DNA of 36,434 nt from Chitinophaga eiseniae (GTDB taxonomy: Bacteria > Bacteroidota > Bacteroidia > Chitinophagales > Chitinophagaceae): positions 1 to 36,434 of the forward strand of contig NZ_JABAHZ010000015.1 of NCBI RefSeq assembly GCF_012641265.1. The letters are read 5' to 3'. Position 1 is the stretch's first letter; each line of letters opens with the position of its first letter. The position numbers were made by a program, and so were the translations under genes. The notes beneath the pieces are model-generated. The model was not told the origin of the DNA. It was given only the letters and a program-made list of their open reading frames with translations, and ran no database searches. This document shows positions 1-7,580 of the stretch, piece by piece.

Positions 1-6
1 CATACC

Positions 7-14
7 CAAATTTA
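7..14 (-). promoter_or_regulatory. -7 promoter box at the left edge
   Basis: On the minus strand this reads TAAATTTG, a match to the Bacteroidota -7 consensus TAnnTTTG. A minus-strand ATG lies at 1-3, so a gene probably starts at or just beyond the left edge. I see no -33 TTTG at the usual distance, so this rests on one box. The rest of 15-90 shows only a 13-base palindrome at 51-63 (CCAGAT/ATCTGG arms). Confidence 0.4.
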
Positions 15-90
15 ACTACCCTGACCAACACTTGAAAGTCTTTTTTTCAACCAGATTATCTGGATAAATCAGCCCTTTTTTCTCAAAATT

Positions 91-130
91 AAAGAGGGTG
101 CCTCAAAATTACTTTTGAGACACCCTCTTT
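91..130 (-). terminator. Terminator-like palindrome downstream of tyrS
   Basis: Two 18-base arms (91-108 and 113-130) pair at 17 of 18 positions around a four-base loop. On the minus strand, the direction of tyrS, the stem is followed by a T-rich run, so it fits an intrinsic terminator 16 bases past the tyrS stop. A closely related hairpin lies at 36306-36345, which suggests a dispersed element. The string CTCAAAATTA occurs both just outside the stem (82-91) and inside it (102-111). Confidence 0.75.
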
Positions 131-146
131 CTTTTATGTGTAAGGT

Positions 147-1427
147 TTATACCGTTTGAACAACGATATAGGTTTTTCCTTTTTGCAACAGAATATATTT
201 ATCTCTCAGCAAAGATTCGGCATTTACGATCATATCAATGCCGGAAGCTTTTACTTTATTAATGCTTACGCCGCCGCCCTGTACCATTTTGCGGGCTTCG
301 CTTTTGCTGGGGAGTAAACCACTTTCTGCGGCCAGGCTCACAATGTCTTTACCCGCTTCAATTTCTGTCCTGGAAATCTCATACTTCGGAATGTTGTTGA
401 GTAAATCCATCAGATCCTCTTCAGAGAGAGACGATAATAGCGCAGCGGTATCCTTATTGAATAAAATAGAAGATGCTTCTACCGCAAAGTTGTAATTCTC
501 TTCACCATGGATGAAGATGGTTACTTCTTTAGCGAGGCGTTTTTGAAGCAGTCGCTGTCCGGGATCCTGCCTGTGTTGCGCAATGAGGTCTTCTATCTCG
601 GGTTGTTCCATGAAGGTGAAAATCCGGATATAGCTTTCTGCATCTACATCGGTTGATCTCAGCCAGAACTGGTAGAACGCGTATGGAGAGGTACGTTTAG
701 GATCCAGCCATACGGTACCGGATTCGGTTTTCCCGAATTTGGTGCCATCGGCTTTCTTAATTAGCGGGCAGGTAAAGGCGAAGGCTTCACCGCGGGCTTT
801 CCGGCGTACCAGTTCAGTACCGGTAACAATGTTACCCCATTGATCGGAGCCGCCCATCTGCAGTTTGCAGTTTTTGGCGGTATACAAATGATAGAAGTCG
901 TATCCCTGTATGAGCTGATAAGTAAATTCGGTGAATGACATCCCGTTGTCGCCTTCGATCCTTTTTTTAACGGAATCTTTGGCCATCATGTAGTTAACCG
1001 TGATGTGTTTACCAGTGTCGCGGATAAAATCGAGGAAGGAAATGTGCTGGAACCAGTCGAAATTATTCACCATTTCTGCCGCATTGGGTTTGGCAGGATC
1101 AAAGTCGAGGAAGCGTTCCAGCTGGGCTTTAATACCGGCCACATTTTTTTGTAGGGTATCCAGGTCCAGCATTTTTCTTTCTTCCGCTTTAAAAGAGGGG
1201 TCGCCTACCATTCCGGTAGCGCCGCCCACCAGCGCCAGGGGCTTATGTCCTGCCTTTTGCAGGTGCACCAGCAGCAGGATGGGTACCAGGCTACCGATGT
1301 GCAATGACTCCGCAGTAGGGTCAAAACCAATGTAGGCAGTGGTCATTTCCTTTTGCAGTTGCTCTTCCGTACCAGGCATCATATCCTGTAGCATACCCCG
1401 CCAGCGCAGTTCTTCTATCAGATTCAT
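147..1427 (-). CDS. tyrS: Tyrosine--tRNA ligase
   Basis: Cytoplasmic class I aminoacyl-tRNA synthetase that charges tRNA-Tyr using ATP. The 426-residue product has the HIGH-type signature HIGS at residues 43-46, the KMSKS-type signature KFGKT at 230-234, the tyrosine/tRNA region with GGSDQWGN near 192-199, and a C-terminal S4 RNA-binding domain from about residue 360. The reading frame is open 40 codons further upstream, but that extension runs into the preceding operon's terminator and across a promoter box (TAGGTTTG at 1448-1455), so the ATG at 1427 is the start; MNLIEELRWRGM is a normal TyrS beginning. Length is typical. It is transcribed alone, after the terminator of the nucleotide-sugar operon. 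Confidence 0.97.
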   Translation of the reverse strand: MNLIEELRWRGMLQDMMPGTEEQLQKEMTTAYIGFDPTAESLHIGSLVPILLLVHLQKAGHKPLALVGGATGMVGDPSFKAEERKMLDLDTLQKNVAGIKAQLERFLDFDPAKPNAAEMVNNFDWFQHISFLDFIRDTGKHITVNYMMAKDSVKKRIEGDNGMSFTEFTYQLIQGYDFYHLYTAKNCKLQMGGSDQWGNIVTGTELVRRKARGEAFAFTCPLIKKADGTKFGKTESGTVWLDPKRTSPYAFYQFWLRSTDVDAESYIRIFTFMEQPEIEDLIAQHRQDPGQRLLQKRLAKEVTIFIHGEENYNFAVEASSILFNKDTAALLSSLSEEDLMDLLNNIPKYEISRTEIEAGKDIVSLAAESGLLPSKSEARKMVQGGGVSINKVKASGIDMIVNAESLLRDKYILLQKGKTYIVVQTV

Positions 1428-1447
1428 GATTTTAATAACAATTTTTG

Positions 1448-1455
1448 CAAACCTA
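1448..1455 (-). promoter_or_regulatory. -7 promoter box of tyrS
   Basis: Minus strand reads TAGGTTTG, an exact match to TAnnTTTG, 21 bases upstream of the tyrS ATG. No clear -33 TTTG is visible at 19-21 bases upstream. It helps reject the longer N-terminal reading of tyrS. Confidence 0.55.
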
Positions 1456-1509
1456 CATAAAAATGTCTGAACTGCAGGGGGAGAAGTGGTGAGAGGGGAG
1501 TAGGGAGAA

Positions 1510-1540
1510 AAGAAAAGTCCCGTTGCGAAGCAACGGGACT
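1510..1540 (-). terminator. Terminator of the nucleotide-sugar operon
   Basis: Perfect 11-base stem (1516-1526 with 1530-1540) and a three-base loop, G+C rich, followed on the minus strand by TTTTCTTTT. It starts seven bases after the rfbD stop codon and separates the operon from tyrS. Confidence 0.88.
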
Positions 1541-1546
1541 CAAACA

Positions 1547-2413
1547 TTACATATTTTTAAGGCATTTCGCCAGGCTATCTCTCCAGTAAGGCACTGCGAT
1601 GCCGAAGGTAGCTTTTATCTTTTCTTTATTCAGCACACTGTAGGCGGGCCGCTTAGCGGCTGTTTTATACTTATCAGAGGTAACAGGGGAAATGCGGGTA
1701 GTCGCATTGGTCATCTCTTTGATGGCAATGGCAAAGTCGTACCAGCTGGTAACTCCCTCGTTACTATAATGATAAACGCCGCCCAGGGCTGCATCAGGGT
1801 TTACTGTTTTATATTGCAGTATATCCAGAATGGCCACCGCCAGGTCGCCGGCATAGGTAGGGGTACCTGCCTGATCAAAAACCACGTTTAATTCCTGTTT
1901 TTCCTGCATCAGTTCACGCATACGCTTTACGAAGTTGACTGCATATTCCGAATAGAGCCAGGAAGTACGGAGTACAATGGTTTGTTCATTGTAGCCGATA
2001 GCTGCGGCTTCGCCCCGAACTTTGGAGGCGCCGTAGATGCTCTGAGGATCGGTTTCATCTTCTTCCGTGTAGGGCACGTTTTGCCGGCCGCTAAATACGT
2101 AGTCAGTAGAAATGTGCAGCAACTGGCTATTATGTTGCGCACAGATTTCCGCGAGCGCAAGTACTGCCTGGAAATTCAGGAGAAAGGCGTTGTCTTCGTC
2201 TTCTTCTGCTTTGTCTACCGCTGTATAAGCCGCGCAGTTGATACAGGCGTCAATCGGTTGTGCGGAGAAATAAGCCGCCAGTGCATCGGCATTGGTAATG
2301 TCGAGATCCTGGTAATCAGTGAATAACAGGTTAAATTGTGGATAATCACCGGCTACTTTCTGCAAGGCCTGGCCTAGTTGACCGTTTCCCCCGGTAACAA
2401 GAATATTTTTCAT
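1547..2413 (-). CDS. rfbD: dTDP-4-dehydrorhamnose reductase
   Basis: Last step of dTDP-L-rhamnose synthesis: NAD(P)H-dependent reduction of dTDP-4-dehydro-L-rhamnose. The 288-residue protein is an extended short-chain dehydrogenase with the nucleotide-binding motif GGNGQLG at residues 8-14 and the catalytic pair Tyr127-x3-Lys131 (YGASK). Length is typical of RfbD/RmlD. It is the last gene of the operon; only eight bases separate it from rfbC and a strong terminator follows. The product feeds rhamnosyltransferases for envelope polysaccharide, none of which lie in this window. Confidence 0.95.
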   Translation of the reverse strand: MKNILVTGGNGQLGQALQKVAGDYPQFNLLFTDYQDLDITNADALAAYFSAQPIDACINCAAYTAVDKAEEDEDNAFLLNFQAVLALAEICAQHNSQLLHISTDYVFSGRQNVPYTEEDETDPQSIYGASKVRGEAAAIGYNEQTIVLRTSWLYSEYAVNFVKRMRELMQEKQELNVVFDQAGTPTYAGDLAVAILDILQYKTVNPDAALGGVYHYSNEGVTSWYDFAIAIKEMTNATTRISPVTSDKYKTAAKRPAYSVLNKEKIKATFGIAVPYWRDSLAKCLKNM

Positions 2414-2421
2414 GGCAATGA

Positions 2422-2982
2422 TCAGCTGTTAAAAATAAAATTATGTTGTACGTCTGCCAGCTTAGGCAGGATCAGGTCTTTTTCAGAAACGATCGCATCT
2501 TTAAGATCAATTCCCCAGTCTATCTCTAAGGCAGGATCGTTATAGACGATGCCGCCTTCGCTGTTTTTGTGATAAAAATTATCGCATTTGTACATTACTT
2601 CTGCGGTTTCACTGATCACTGCGTATCCATGTGCAAATCCTTTTGGAACCAGTAGCTGTAACTTGTTTGCCGCACTCAGCTCTATTGCAAAAGATTTACC
2701 ATAGGTGGGAGAGCCTTTGCGGATATCTACCACCGCATCAATAATCCTTCCCTCCAGTACTCTTACTAATTTAGTTTGGGCATATGGTTCCAGCTGGTAG
2801 TGAAGCCCCCGAAGTACGCCATATACAGACCTGGCCTGATTATCCTGAACAAATTTATAATCAATGCCTTCAGCACTGAAAGTATTGGCATTGTAGCTTT
2901 CAAAAAAATAACCACGATGATCACCCAATACTTTTGGTTCGTAAATTAAAAGACCGGGTATACCCGTTTGTTGAAAAGGCAT
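2422..2982 (-). CDS. rfbC: dTDP-4-dehydrorhamnose 3,5-epimerase
   Basis: Third enzyme of the dTDP-L-rhamnose pathway, converting dTDP-4-keto-6-deoxyglucose to the 4-keto-L-rhamnose form. The 186-residue cupin protein shows the RfbC signatures: LRGLHYQ with the catalytic His61, the DIRKGSPTYG segment near residues 86-95, KGFAHGY near 114-120 and YKCDNFY from residue 131. Length is normal. It sits nine bases downstream of rfbB and eight bases upstream of rfbD, so it is translated from the same message. Confidence 0.96.
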   Translation of the reverse strand: MPFQQTGIPGLLIYEPKVLGDHRGYFFESYNANTFSAEGIDYKFVQDNQARSVYGVLRGLHYQLEPYAQTKLVRVLEGRIIDAVVDIRKGSPTYGKSFAIELSAANKLQLLVPKGFAHGYAVISETAEVMYKCDNFYHKNSEGGIVYNDPALEIDWGIDLKDAIVSEKDLILPKLADVQHNFIFNS

Positions 2983-2991
2983 GAGTAATAA

Positions 2992-4047
2992 CTATCTTTT
3001 TTGATATTGTTCGTTATAATATTTCTGATAATCTCCGCTGGTTACATTTTTGAGCCACGCTTCATTCTCCAGGTACCAGTCCACCGTTTTTTCAAGGCCT
3101 TCTTCAAATTGAAGCGAAGGCTCCCAACCCAGTTCCTTATTCAGTTTGGTAGCGTCTATGGCGTAGCGGAGATCATGCCCTGCACGATCTTTCACATAAG
3201 TGATAAGTTGTGCCGAGGTACCTTCCGGACGTGCCAGTTTCTTATCCATAATCTTACACAGCAACTGAATGAGATCGATATTCTTCCACTCATTAAAGCC
3301 ACCAACATTATAGGTATCTCCTATTTTACCATGATGGAAGATCGTGTCAATAGCCCTGGCATGATCATTCACAAATAACCAGTCCCGGACATTCTCTCCT
3401 TTACCATATACCGGTACAGGTTTGTTATTTTTAATATTATGTATTGCCAGCGGAATCAGCTTCTCTGGGAAATGATGCGAACCGTAGTTATTGGAACAAT
3501 TAGAAATAACAACCGGCAAATGATAGGTGTGATGGTAAGCCATCACAAAATGATCTGAACTGGCCTTGGAAGCAGAGTAGGGAGAGCGTGGATCGTATGC
3601 AGTTGTTTCGAGGAAAAATCCTTCTTCTCCCAACGAACCATATACTTCGTCGGTGGAAACGTGATAAAACAGCTTTCCTTCCATGTTGTCTTTCCAATGC
3701 TTTTTAGCACTGTTCAGTAACACAGCTGTGCCCAGTACATTGGTTTTGATAAATGCCAGGGGATCCATGATAGAGCGGTCTACGTGGCTTTCTGCAGCCA
3801 GGTGTATTACACTGTCAAACTGGTATTTTTCGAAGAGTTGCTCAATAAAAGCTTCGTCCGTAATATCTCCTTTTTCAAAAGAATAGTTAGGTTGTTCCTT
3901 TACGTCTACCAGGTTTTCAAGATTACCTGCATATGTGAGCGCGTCCAGGTTCACAATCTGGTAATCCGGGTATTTATTAACAAATAACCGTACTACATGG
4001 GAACCAATGAAACCCGCTCCGCCTGTAATCAATAATTTCCGCTTCAT
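2992..4047 (-). CDS. rfbB: dTDP-glucose 4,6-dehydratase
   Basis: Converts dTDP-glucose to dTDP-4-keto-6-deoxyglucose with tightly bound NAD. The 351-residue protein has GGAGFIGS at residues 9-16, the catalytic Thr132-Asp133-Glu134 (STDEVYG) and Tyr157-x3-Lys161 (YSASK), the full set expected for an active RfbB. Length is typical. It lies 19 bases downstream of the UDP-glucuronate decarboxylase gene. The enzyme that supplies its substrate, glucose-1-phosphate thymidylyltransferase (RfbA), is not encoded in the window. Confidence 0.96.
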   Translation of the reverse strand: MKRKLLITGGAGFIGSHVVRLFVNKYPDYQIVNLDALTYAGNLENLVDVKEQPNYSFEKGDITDEAFIEQLFEKYQFDSVIHLAAESHVDRSIMDPLAFIKTNVLGTAVLLNSAKKHWKDNMEGKLFYHVSTDEVYGSLGEEGFFLETTAYDPRSPYSASKASSDHFVMAYHHTYHLPVVISNCSNNYGSHHFPEKLIPLAIHNIKNNKPVPVYGKGENVRDWLFVNDHARAIDTIFHHGKIGDTYNVGGFNEWKNIDLIQLLCKIMDKKLARPEGTSAQLITYVKDRAGHDLRYAIDATKLNKELGWEPSLQFEEGLEKTVDWYLENEAWLKNVTSGDYQKYYNEQYQKR

Positions 4048-4066
4048 TGACGGTAAAATTTAATTT

Positions 4067-5011
4067 TTATTTTAATAACGCTTTTTTAAAGTATTCATAT
4101 GTAATCTTCAGGCCTTCCTGACGATTCACTTTAGGCTCCCATCCTAGTAAAGTACGGGCTTTGGTGATGTCGGGCTGACGCTGTTTCGGATCATCTTTTG
4201 GCAACGGGTGATATACGATTTTTTGTTTAGCTCCCGTTAAGGCAATGATTTCTTCCGCAAATTGATTCAGGGTGATCTCCTGTGGATTGCCAATGTTTAC
4301 AGGTAGGTGGTAATCACTTAATAATAAACGATAAATACCTTCTACCAGGTCGTCGACATAGCAAAAAGAGCGTGTCTGGCTACCATCCCCAAATACAGTA
4401 AGGTCCTCGCCATTCAATGCCTGGCTCATAAATGCTGGTAAAGCCCTTCCGTCATTGAGACGCATACGTGGACCATAGGTATTGAAGATACGAATGATAC
4501 GCGTTTCAACTCCATGAAAATTGTGATAAGCCATGGTAATAGACTCCAGGAATCTTTTGGCCTCGTCATATACTCCTCTGGGGCCGACCGGGTTTACATT
4601 CCCCCAGTATTCTTCCGGCTGCGGATGAACATTGGGATCGCCATATACTTCTGATGTGGAGGCCACAAGGATACGAGCCTTTTTTTCCTTGGCAAGTCCC
4701 AGCAGGTTATGTGTTCCCAAAGACCCCACTTTCAGGGTTTGAATAGGCATCTTCAGGTAATCTATCGGGCTGGCAGGAGATGCAAAGTTTAATATATAGT
4801 CCAGTTTCCCTGGTATATGCACAAATTTGGTGACATCATGATGGTAGTACTCAAATTCCGGCAAAGGAAAAAGGTGTTCAATATTCTTGATATTACCAGT
4901 AAGCAAGTTATCCATGGCAATAACATGGTAGCCTTCTTTTATAAAGCGGTCGCAGAGATGGGATCCAAGGAAGCCTGCTGCACCGGCAATAAGTATTCTT
5001 TTCTTTTCCAT
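4067..5011 (-). CDS. UDP-glucuronate decarboxylase (UDP-xylose synthase)
   Basis: Extended short-chain dehydrogenase of the UXS type, expected to decarboxylate UDP-glucuronate to UDP-xylose through a bound 4-keto intermediate. The 314-residue protein has GAAGFLGS at 10-17, TSEVYGDP near 119-126 (Thr119, Ser120, Glu121), and Tyr148-x3-Lys152 within RGVYDEAKR, a sequence characteristic of UXS. It directly follows ugd, which makes its substrate, with a 16-base gap. Family assignment is strong; a role as another nucleotide-sugar epimerase or dehydratase is less likely given the UXS-type active-site context. Confidence 0.9.
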   Translation of the reverse strand: MEKKRILIAGAAGFLGSHLCDRFIKEGYHVIAMDNLLTGNIKNIEHLFPLPEFEYYHHDVTKFVHIPGKLDYILNFASPASPIDYLKMPIQTLKVGSLGTHNLLGLAKEKKARILVASTSEVYGDPNVHPQPEEYWGNVNPVGPRGVYDEAKRFLESITMAYHNFHGVETRIIRIFNTYGPRMRLNDGRALPAFMSQALNGEDLTVFGDGSQTRSFCYVDDLVEGIYRLLLSDYHLPVNIGNPQEITLNQFAEEIIALTGAKQKIVYHPLPKDDPKQRQPDITKARTLLGWEPKVNRQEGLKITYEYFKKALLK

Positions 5012-5027
5012 ACGTCAGGTATAAATA

Positions 5028-6341
5028 TTAAAGCATAGCAGGTATACGTCCAACACTTTCGTAGTGATATCCCAGCTCCTTCATACGACTTACTTCGAAA
5101 AGGTTTCTGCCATCAAAAATGGCTTTATTTTTCAAACTCGCGGAAATTTTATGGAAATCCGGGGTCCTGAATACGCTCCATTCGGTAGCAATGATAAGGG
5201 CATCGGCATTATCCAGGCAGGCATACTGATGATCAGCATAGGTGATCTTATCACCCAGCACATGCTTCACATTAGGCATTGCTTCCGGATCAAAAACAGT
5301 TACCGTAGCGCCTTCTGCCACCAAAGCGTCAATGATATATAACGCTGGCGCTTCCCTGATATCATCTGTATTAGGCTTGAATGCGAGCCCCCATAACGCG
5401 AAGTGCTTGCCATTCAGATTATTTTCAAAAAAGGCTTTTATCTTGGGAAGTAAAAATAATTTCTGCTTTTCATTTACATCCATTACCGCATTCAGAATTT
5501 TAAATTCATAGTCGGCATCTTCAGATGATTTAACCAGTGCCTGTACATCCTTGGGAAAGCAGCTACCTCCATATCCAATGCCAGGAAACAGGAAGCGTTT
5601 GCCAATACGGTCATCACTGCCAATGCCCCTGCGAACCATGTCTACATCAGCGCCCAGCTTCTCACAGAGAATAGCGATTTCATTCATAAAAGAAATCTTG
5701 GTCGCCAGGAAGGAATTAGCGGCATACTTGGTCAGCTCGGCGGATTTTTCATCCATGAACAAAATGGGATTTCCCTGCCGTACAAACGGAGCATACAATT
5801 CACCCATTACTTTGCGTGCCCGCTCTGACATGGTACCAATTACTACCCTGTCAGGTTTCATGAAATCATCTACTGCTACTCCTTCCCGCAGAAATTCAGG
5901 GTTGGAAACTACATCAAATGGGATTTTACAGTTTTGGGCAATGGCAGCTGTTACTTTTTCGGCAGTACCTACCGGCACGGTACTTTTGTCCACTATTACT
6001 TTGTAACCGGTCATAATTTTGCCTAAGTGAGCCGCTACATTGAGCACAAAGGAAAGGTCCGCTGAACCATCGGCTCCTGGTGGGGTAGGAAGGGCCAGGA
6101 AAATTACTTCAGCTTCGCGGATGCCATCCTCCAGACTGGTGGTAAAAGACAGGCGTCCCTCTTTTAGATTACGCTCAAATAGTTTCTCCAATCCTGGTTC
6201 ATAAATAGTAATCTGACCAGATGAAAGCTTGTTTACTTTGCTGGCGTCAATGTCTACACAGGTGACATCATTTCCTGTTTCGGCAAAACAGGTACCTGTT
6301 ACGAGGCCTACGTAACCGGTACCTACAACGGTAATCTTCAT
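5028..6341 (-). CDS. ugd: UDP-glucose 6-dehydrogenase
   Basis: NAD-dependent four-electron oxidation of UDP-glucose to UDP-glucuronate. The 437-residue protein starts with the Rossmann motif GTGYVGL (residues 7-13), and has IYEPGL at 46-51, the conserved Lys204, and the catalytic Cys261 in GGSCFPKD. Its start codon overlaps the stop of the upstream aminotransferase gene by four bases (ATGA), so the two are translationally coupled. UDP-glucuronate can be used as such or passed to the decarboxylase encoded next. A UDP-GlcNAc dehydrogenase is a possible alternative but the sequence looks like the Ugd/TuaD type. Confidence 0.93.
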   Translation of the reverse strand: MKITVVGTGYVGLVTGTCFAETGNDVTCVDIDASKVNKLSSGQITIYEPGLEKLFERNLKEGRLSFTTSLEDGIREAEVIFLALPTPPGADGSADLSFVLNVAAHLGKIMTGYKVIVDKSTVPVGTAEKVTAAIAQNCKIPFDVVSNPEFLREGVAVDDFMKPDRVVIGTMSERARKVMGELYAPFVRQGNPILFMDEKSAELTKYAANSFLATKISFMNEIAILCEKLGADVDMVRRGIGSDDRIGKRFLFPGIGYGGSCFPKDVQALVKSSEDADYEFKILNAVMDVNEKQKLFLLPKIKAFFENNLNGKHFALWGLAFKPNTDDIREAPALYIIDALVAEGATVTVFDPEAMPNVKHVLGDKITYADHQYACLDNADALIIATEWSVFRTPDFHKISASLKNKAIFDGRNLFEVSRMKELGYHYESVGRIPAML

Positions 6342-7477
6342 GTTGGGGGATTGTTTAAGAATGATTTAACAGACTGGATTATGAGTTCCAGTTGATCGGG
6401 ATCCATTTCAGTGTGTATTGGTAAGGAAATCACCTTACTGGTGAGATTATCGGTTACGGGAAGATTGAACGCTGCACCGCCGAAGTGCTCGAACATTTTT
6501 TGGCGATGTGCAGGAACTGGATAATAAATCATAGCTGGCACTCCTTTGGAAGCCAGGTACTGCTGCAACTCATTTCTGTCGGCATCATGAAGCTGCAGGG
6601 TATATTGATGAAACACATGATAACTATTGGCCGCACGATAAGGGGTGGTAATCTGCGGTATGCCGGCAAATGCGGCATCATAAGCATTGGCTACCGCCCG
6701 GCGGGCAGCGATGTATTCATCCAGCAACGGTAACTTGATACGTAATACGGCTGCCTGTACGGAATCTAAACGGGAGTTGCAACCTACTACATCATGATAA
6801 TAGCGGGCGGACTGGCCATGATTGGCTACCATACGGATTTTTGCCGCCAGTTCGTCATCATTGGTGAATAAAGCGCCTCCATCTCCATAGCATCCCAGGT
6901 TTTTGGAAGGAAAGAAAGAAGTACAGCCTATATGTCCGATAGTACCTGCTTTCTTTTTGCTGCCATCTTGAAAAGTATAATCAGCGCCAATTGCCTGGGC
7001 ATTGTCCTCTATCACGTACAGCTGGTGTTTGGCGGCAACGGCCATCAGAGGCTCCATATCCGCAACGTGTCCATATAAGTGTACCGGCACAATAGCCTTG
7101 GTTTTAGGGGTAATCGCTTTTTCCACTGCAGCTATATCCAGGCAGTAGGTCTGCGGGTCAATATCCACGAAAACAGGCTTTAACTGTAGCAAAGCAATGA
7201 CTTCGGCAGTAGCAATAAAAGTAAAAGAAGGAGTAATAACTTCATCGCCAGGTTCCAGTCCTAACGCCATCATCGCAATCTGAAGGGCATCTGTGCCATT
7301 GGCGCAAGGTATCACGTGTTTCGCGCCCAGATACGTTTGTAATTCACCGGTAAATTGCTGTACCGCCCCTCCGTTAATAAAGGCCGAGCTTTCCAGAACT
7401 TCTTCGATGGCTGCATTTACCTGTGATTTAATCTTCGTATACTGGCGTTTCAAGTCCACCATCTGAATAGGAACCAT
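6338..7477 (-). CDS. DegT/DnrJ/EryC1/StrS sugar aminotransferase, WbpE-like
   Basis: PLP-dependent aminotransferase that would convert a keto nucleotide sugar to an amino sugar. Numbered from the ATG at 7477 (379 residues), the internal aldimine lysine is Lys192 in FFPSKNLGCYGDGGA, and Asp158 in VIEDNAQ contacts the PLP ring. CANGTDALQIAMMALG, PGDEVITPSFTF and NSRLDSVQAA resemble WbpE, which aminates a UDP-3-keto-N-acetylglucosaminuronate. The frame is open 12 codons further, but that reading would begin with TTG inside the promoter box at 7511-7518. It is first in the operon and overlaps ugd by four bases. The WbpA, WbpB and WbpD partner functions are not next to it, so the substrate is unknown; FdtB-like or other roles remain possible. 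Confidence 0.88.
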   Translation of the reverse strand: MVPIQMVDLKRQYTKIKSQVNAAIEEVLESSAFINGGAVQQFTGELQTYLGAKHVIPCANGTDALQIAMMALGLEPGDEVITPSFTFIATAEVIALLQLKPVFVDIDPQTYCLDIAAVEKAITPKTKAIVPVHLYGHVADMEPLMAVAAKHQLYVIEDNAQAIGADYTFQDGSKKKAGTIGHIGCTSFFPSKNLGCYGDGGALFTNDDELAAKIRMVANHGQSARYYHDVVGCNSRLDSVQAAVLRIKLPLLDEYIAARRAVANAYDAAFAGIPQITTPYRAANSYHVFHQYTLQLHDADRNELQQYLASKGVPAMIYYPVPAHRQKMFEHFGGAAFNLPVTDNLTSKVISLPIHTEMDPDQLELIIQSVKSFLNNPPT

Positions 7478-7510
7478 ATGATCGTATATTTTTATTTTAT
7501 GTAAAGTGTG

Positions 7511-7518
7511 CAAATTTA
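7511..7518 (-). promoter_or_regulatory. -7 promoter box of the nucleotide-sugar operon
   Basis: Minus strand reads TAAATTTG, matching TAnnTTTG, 33 bases upstream of the chosen aminotransferase ATG. The divergent waaA box lies at 7543-7550, so one short spacer drives both directions. No good -33 element is seen. Confidence 0.5.
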
Positions 7519-7542
7519 CAAATTTTGAGATTGGATGAGGAT

Positions 7543-7550
7543 TATCTTTG
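7543..7550 (+). promoter_or_regulatory. -7 promoter box of waaA
   Basis: TATCTTTG, an exact match to TAnnTTTG, 30 bases upstream of the waaA ATG. A TTTG lies at 7524-7527, but the 15-base spacing is shorter than the usual 19-21. Confidence 0.55.
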
Positions 7551-7580
7551 CATTCATCCGAAAATTAAGTAAAAGTACGC

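Noticed and set aside
1428..1547. A 40-residue N-terminal extension of TyrS
   Set aside because: The extension would be encoded by the upstream operon's terminator and the tyrS promoter box; the ATG at 1427 gives the normal TyrS N-terminus.
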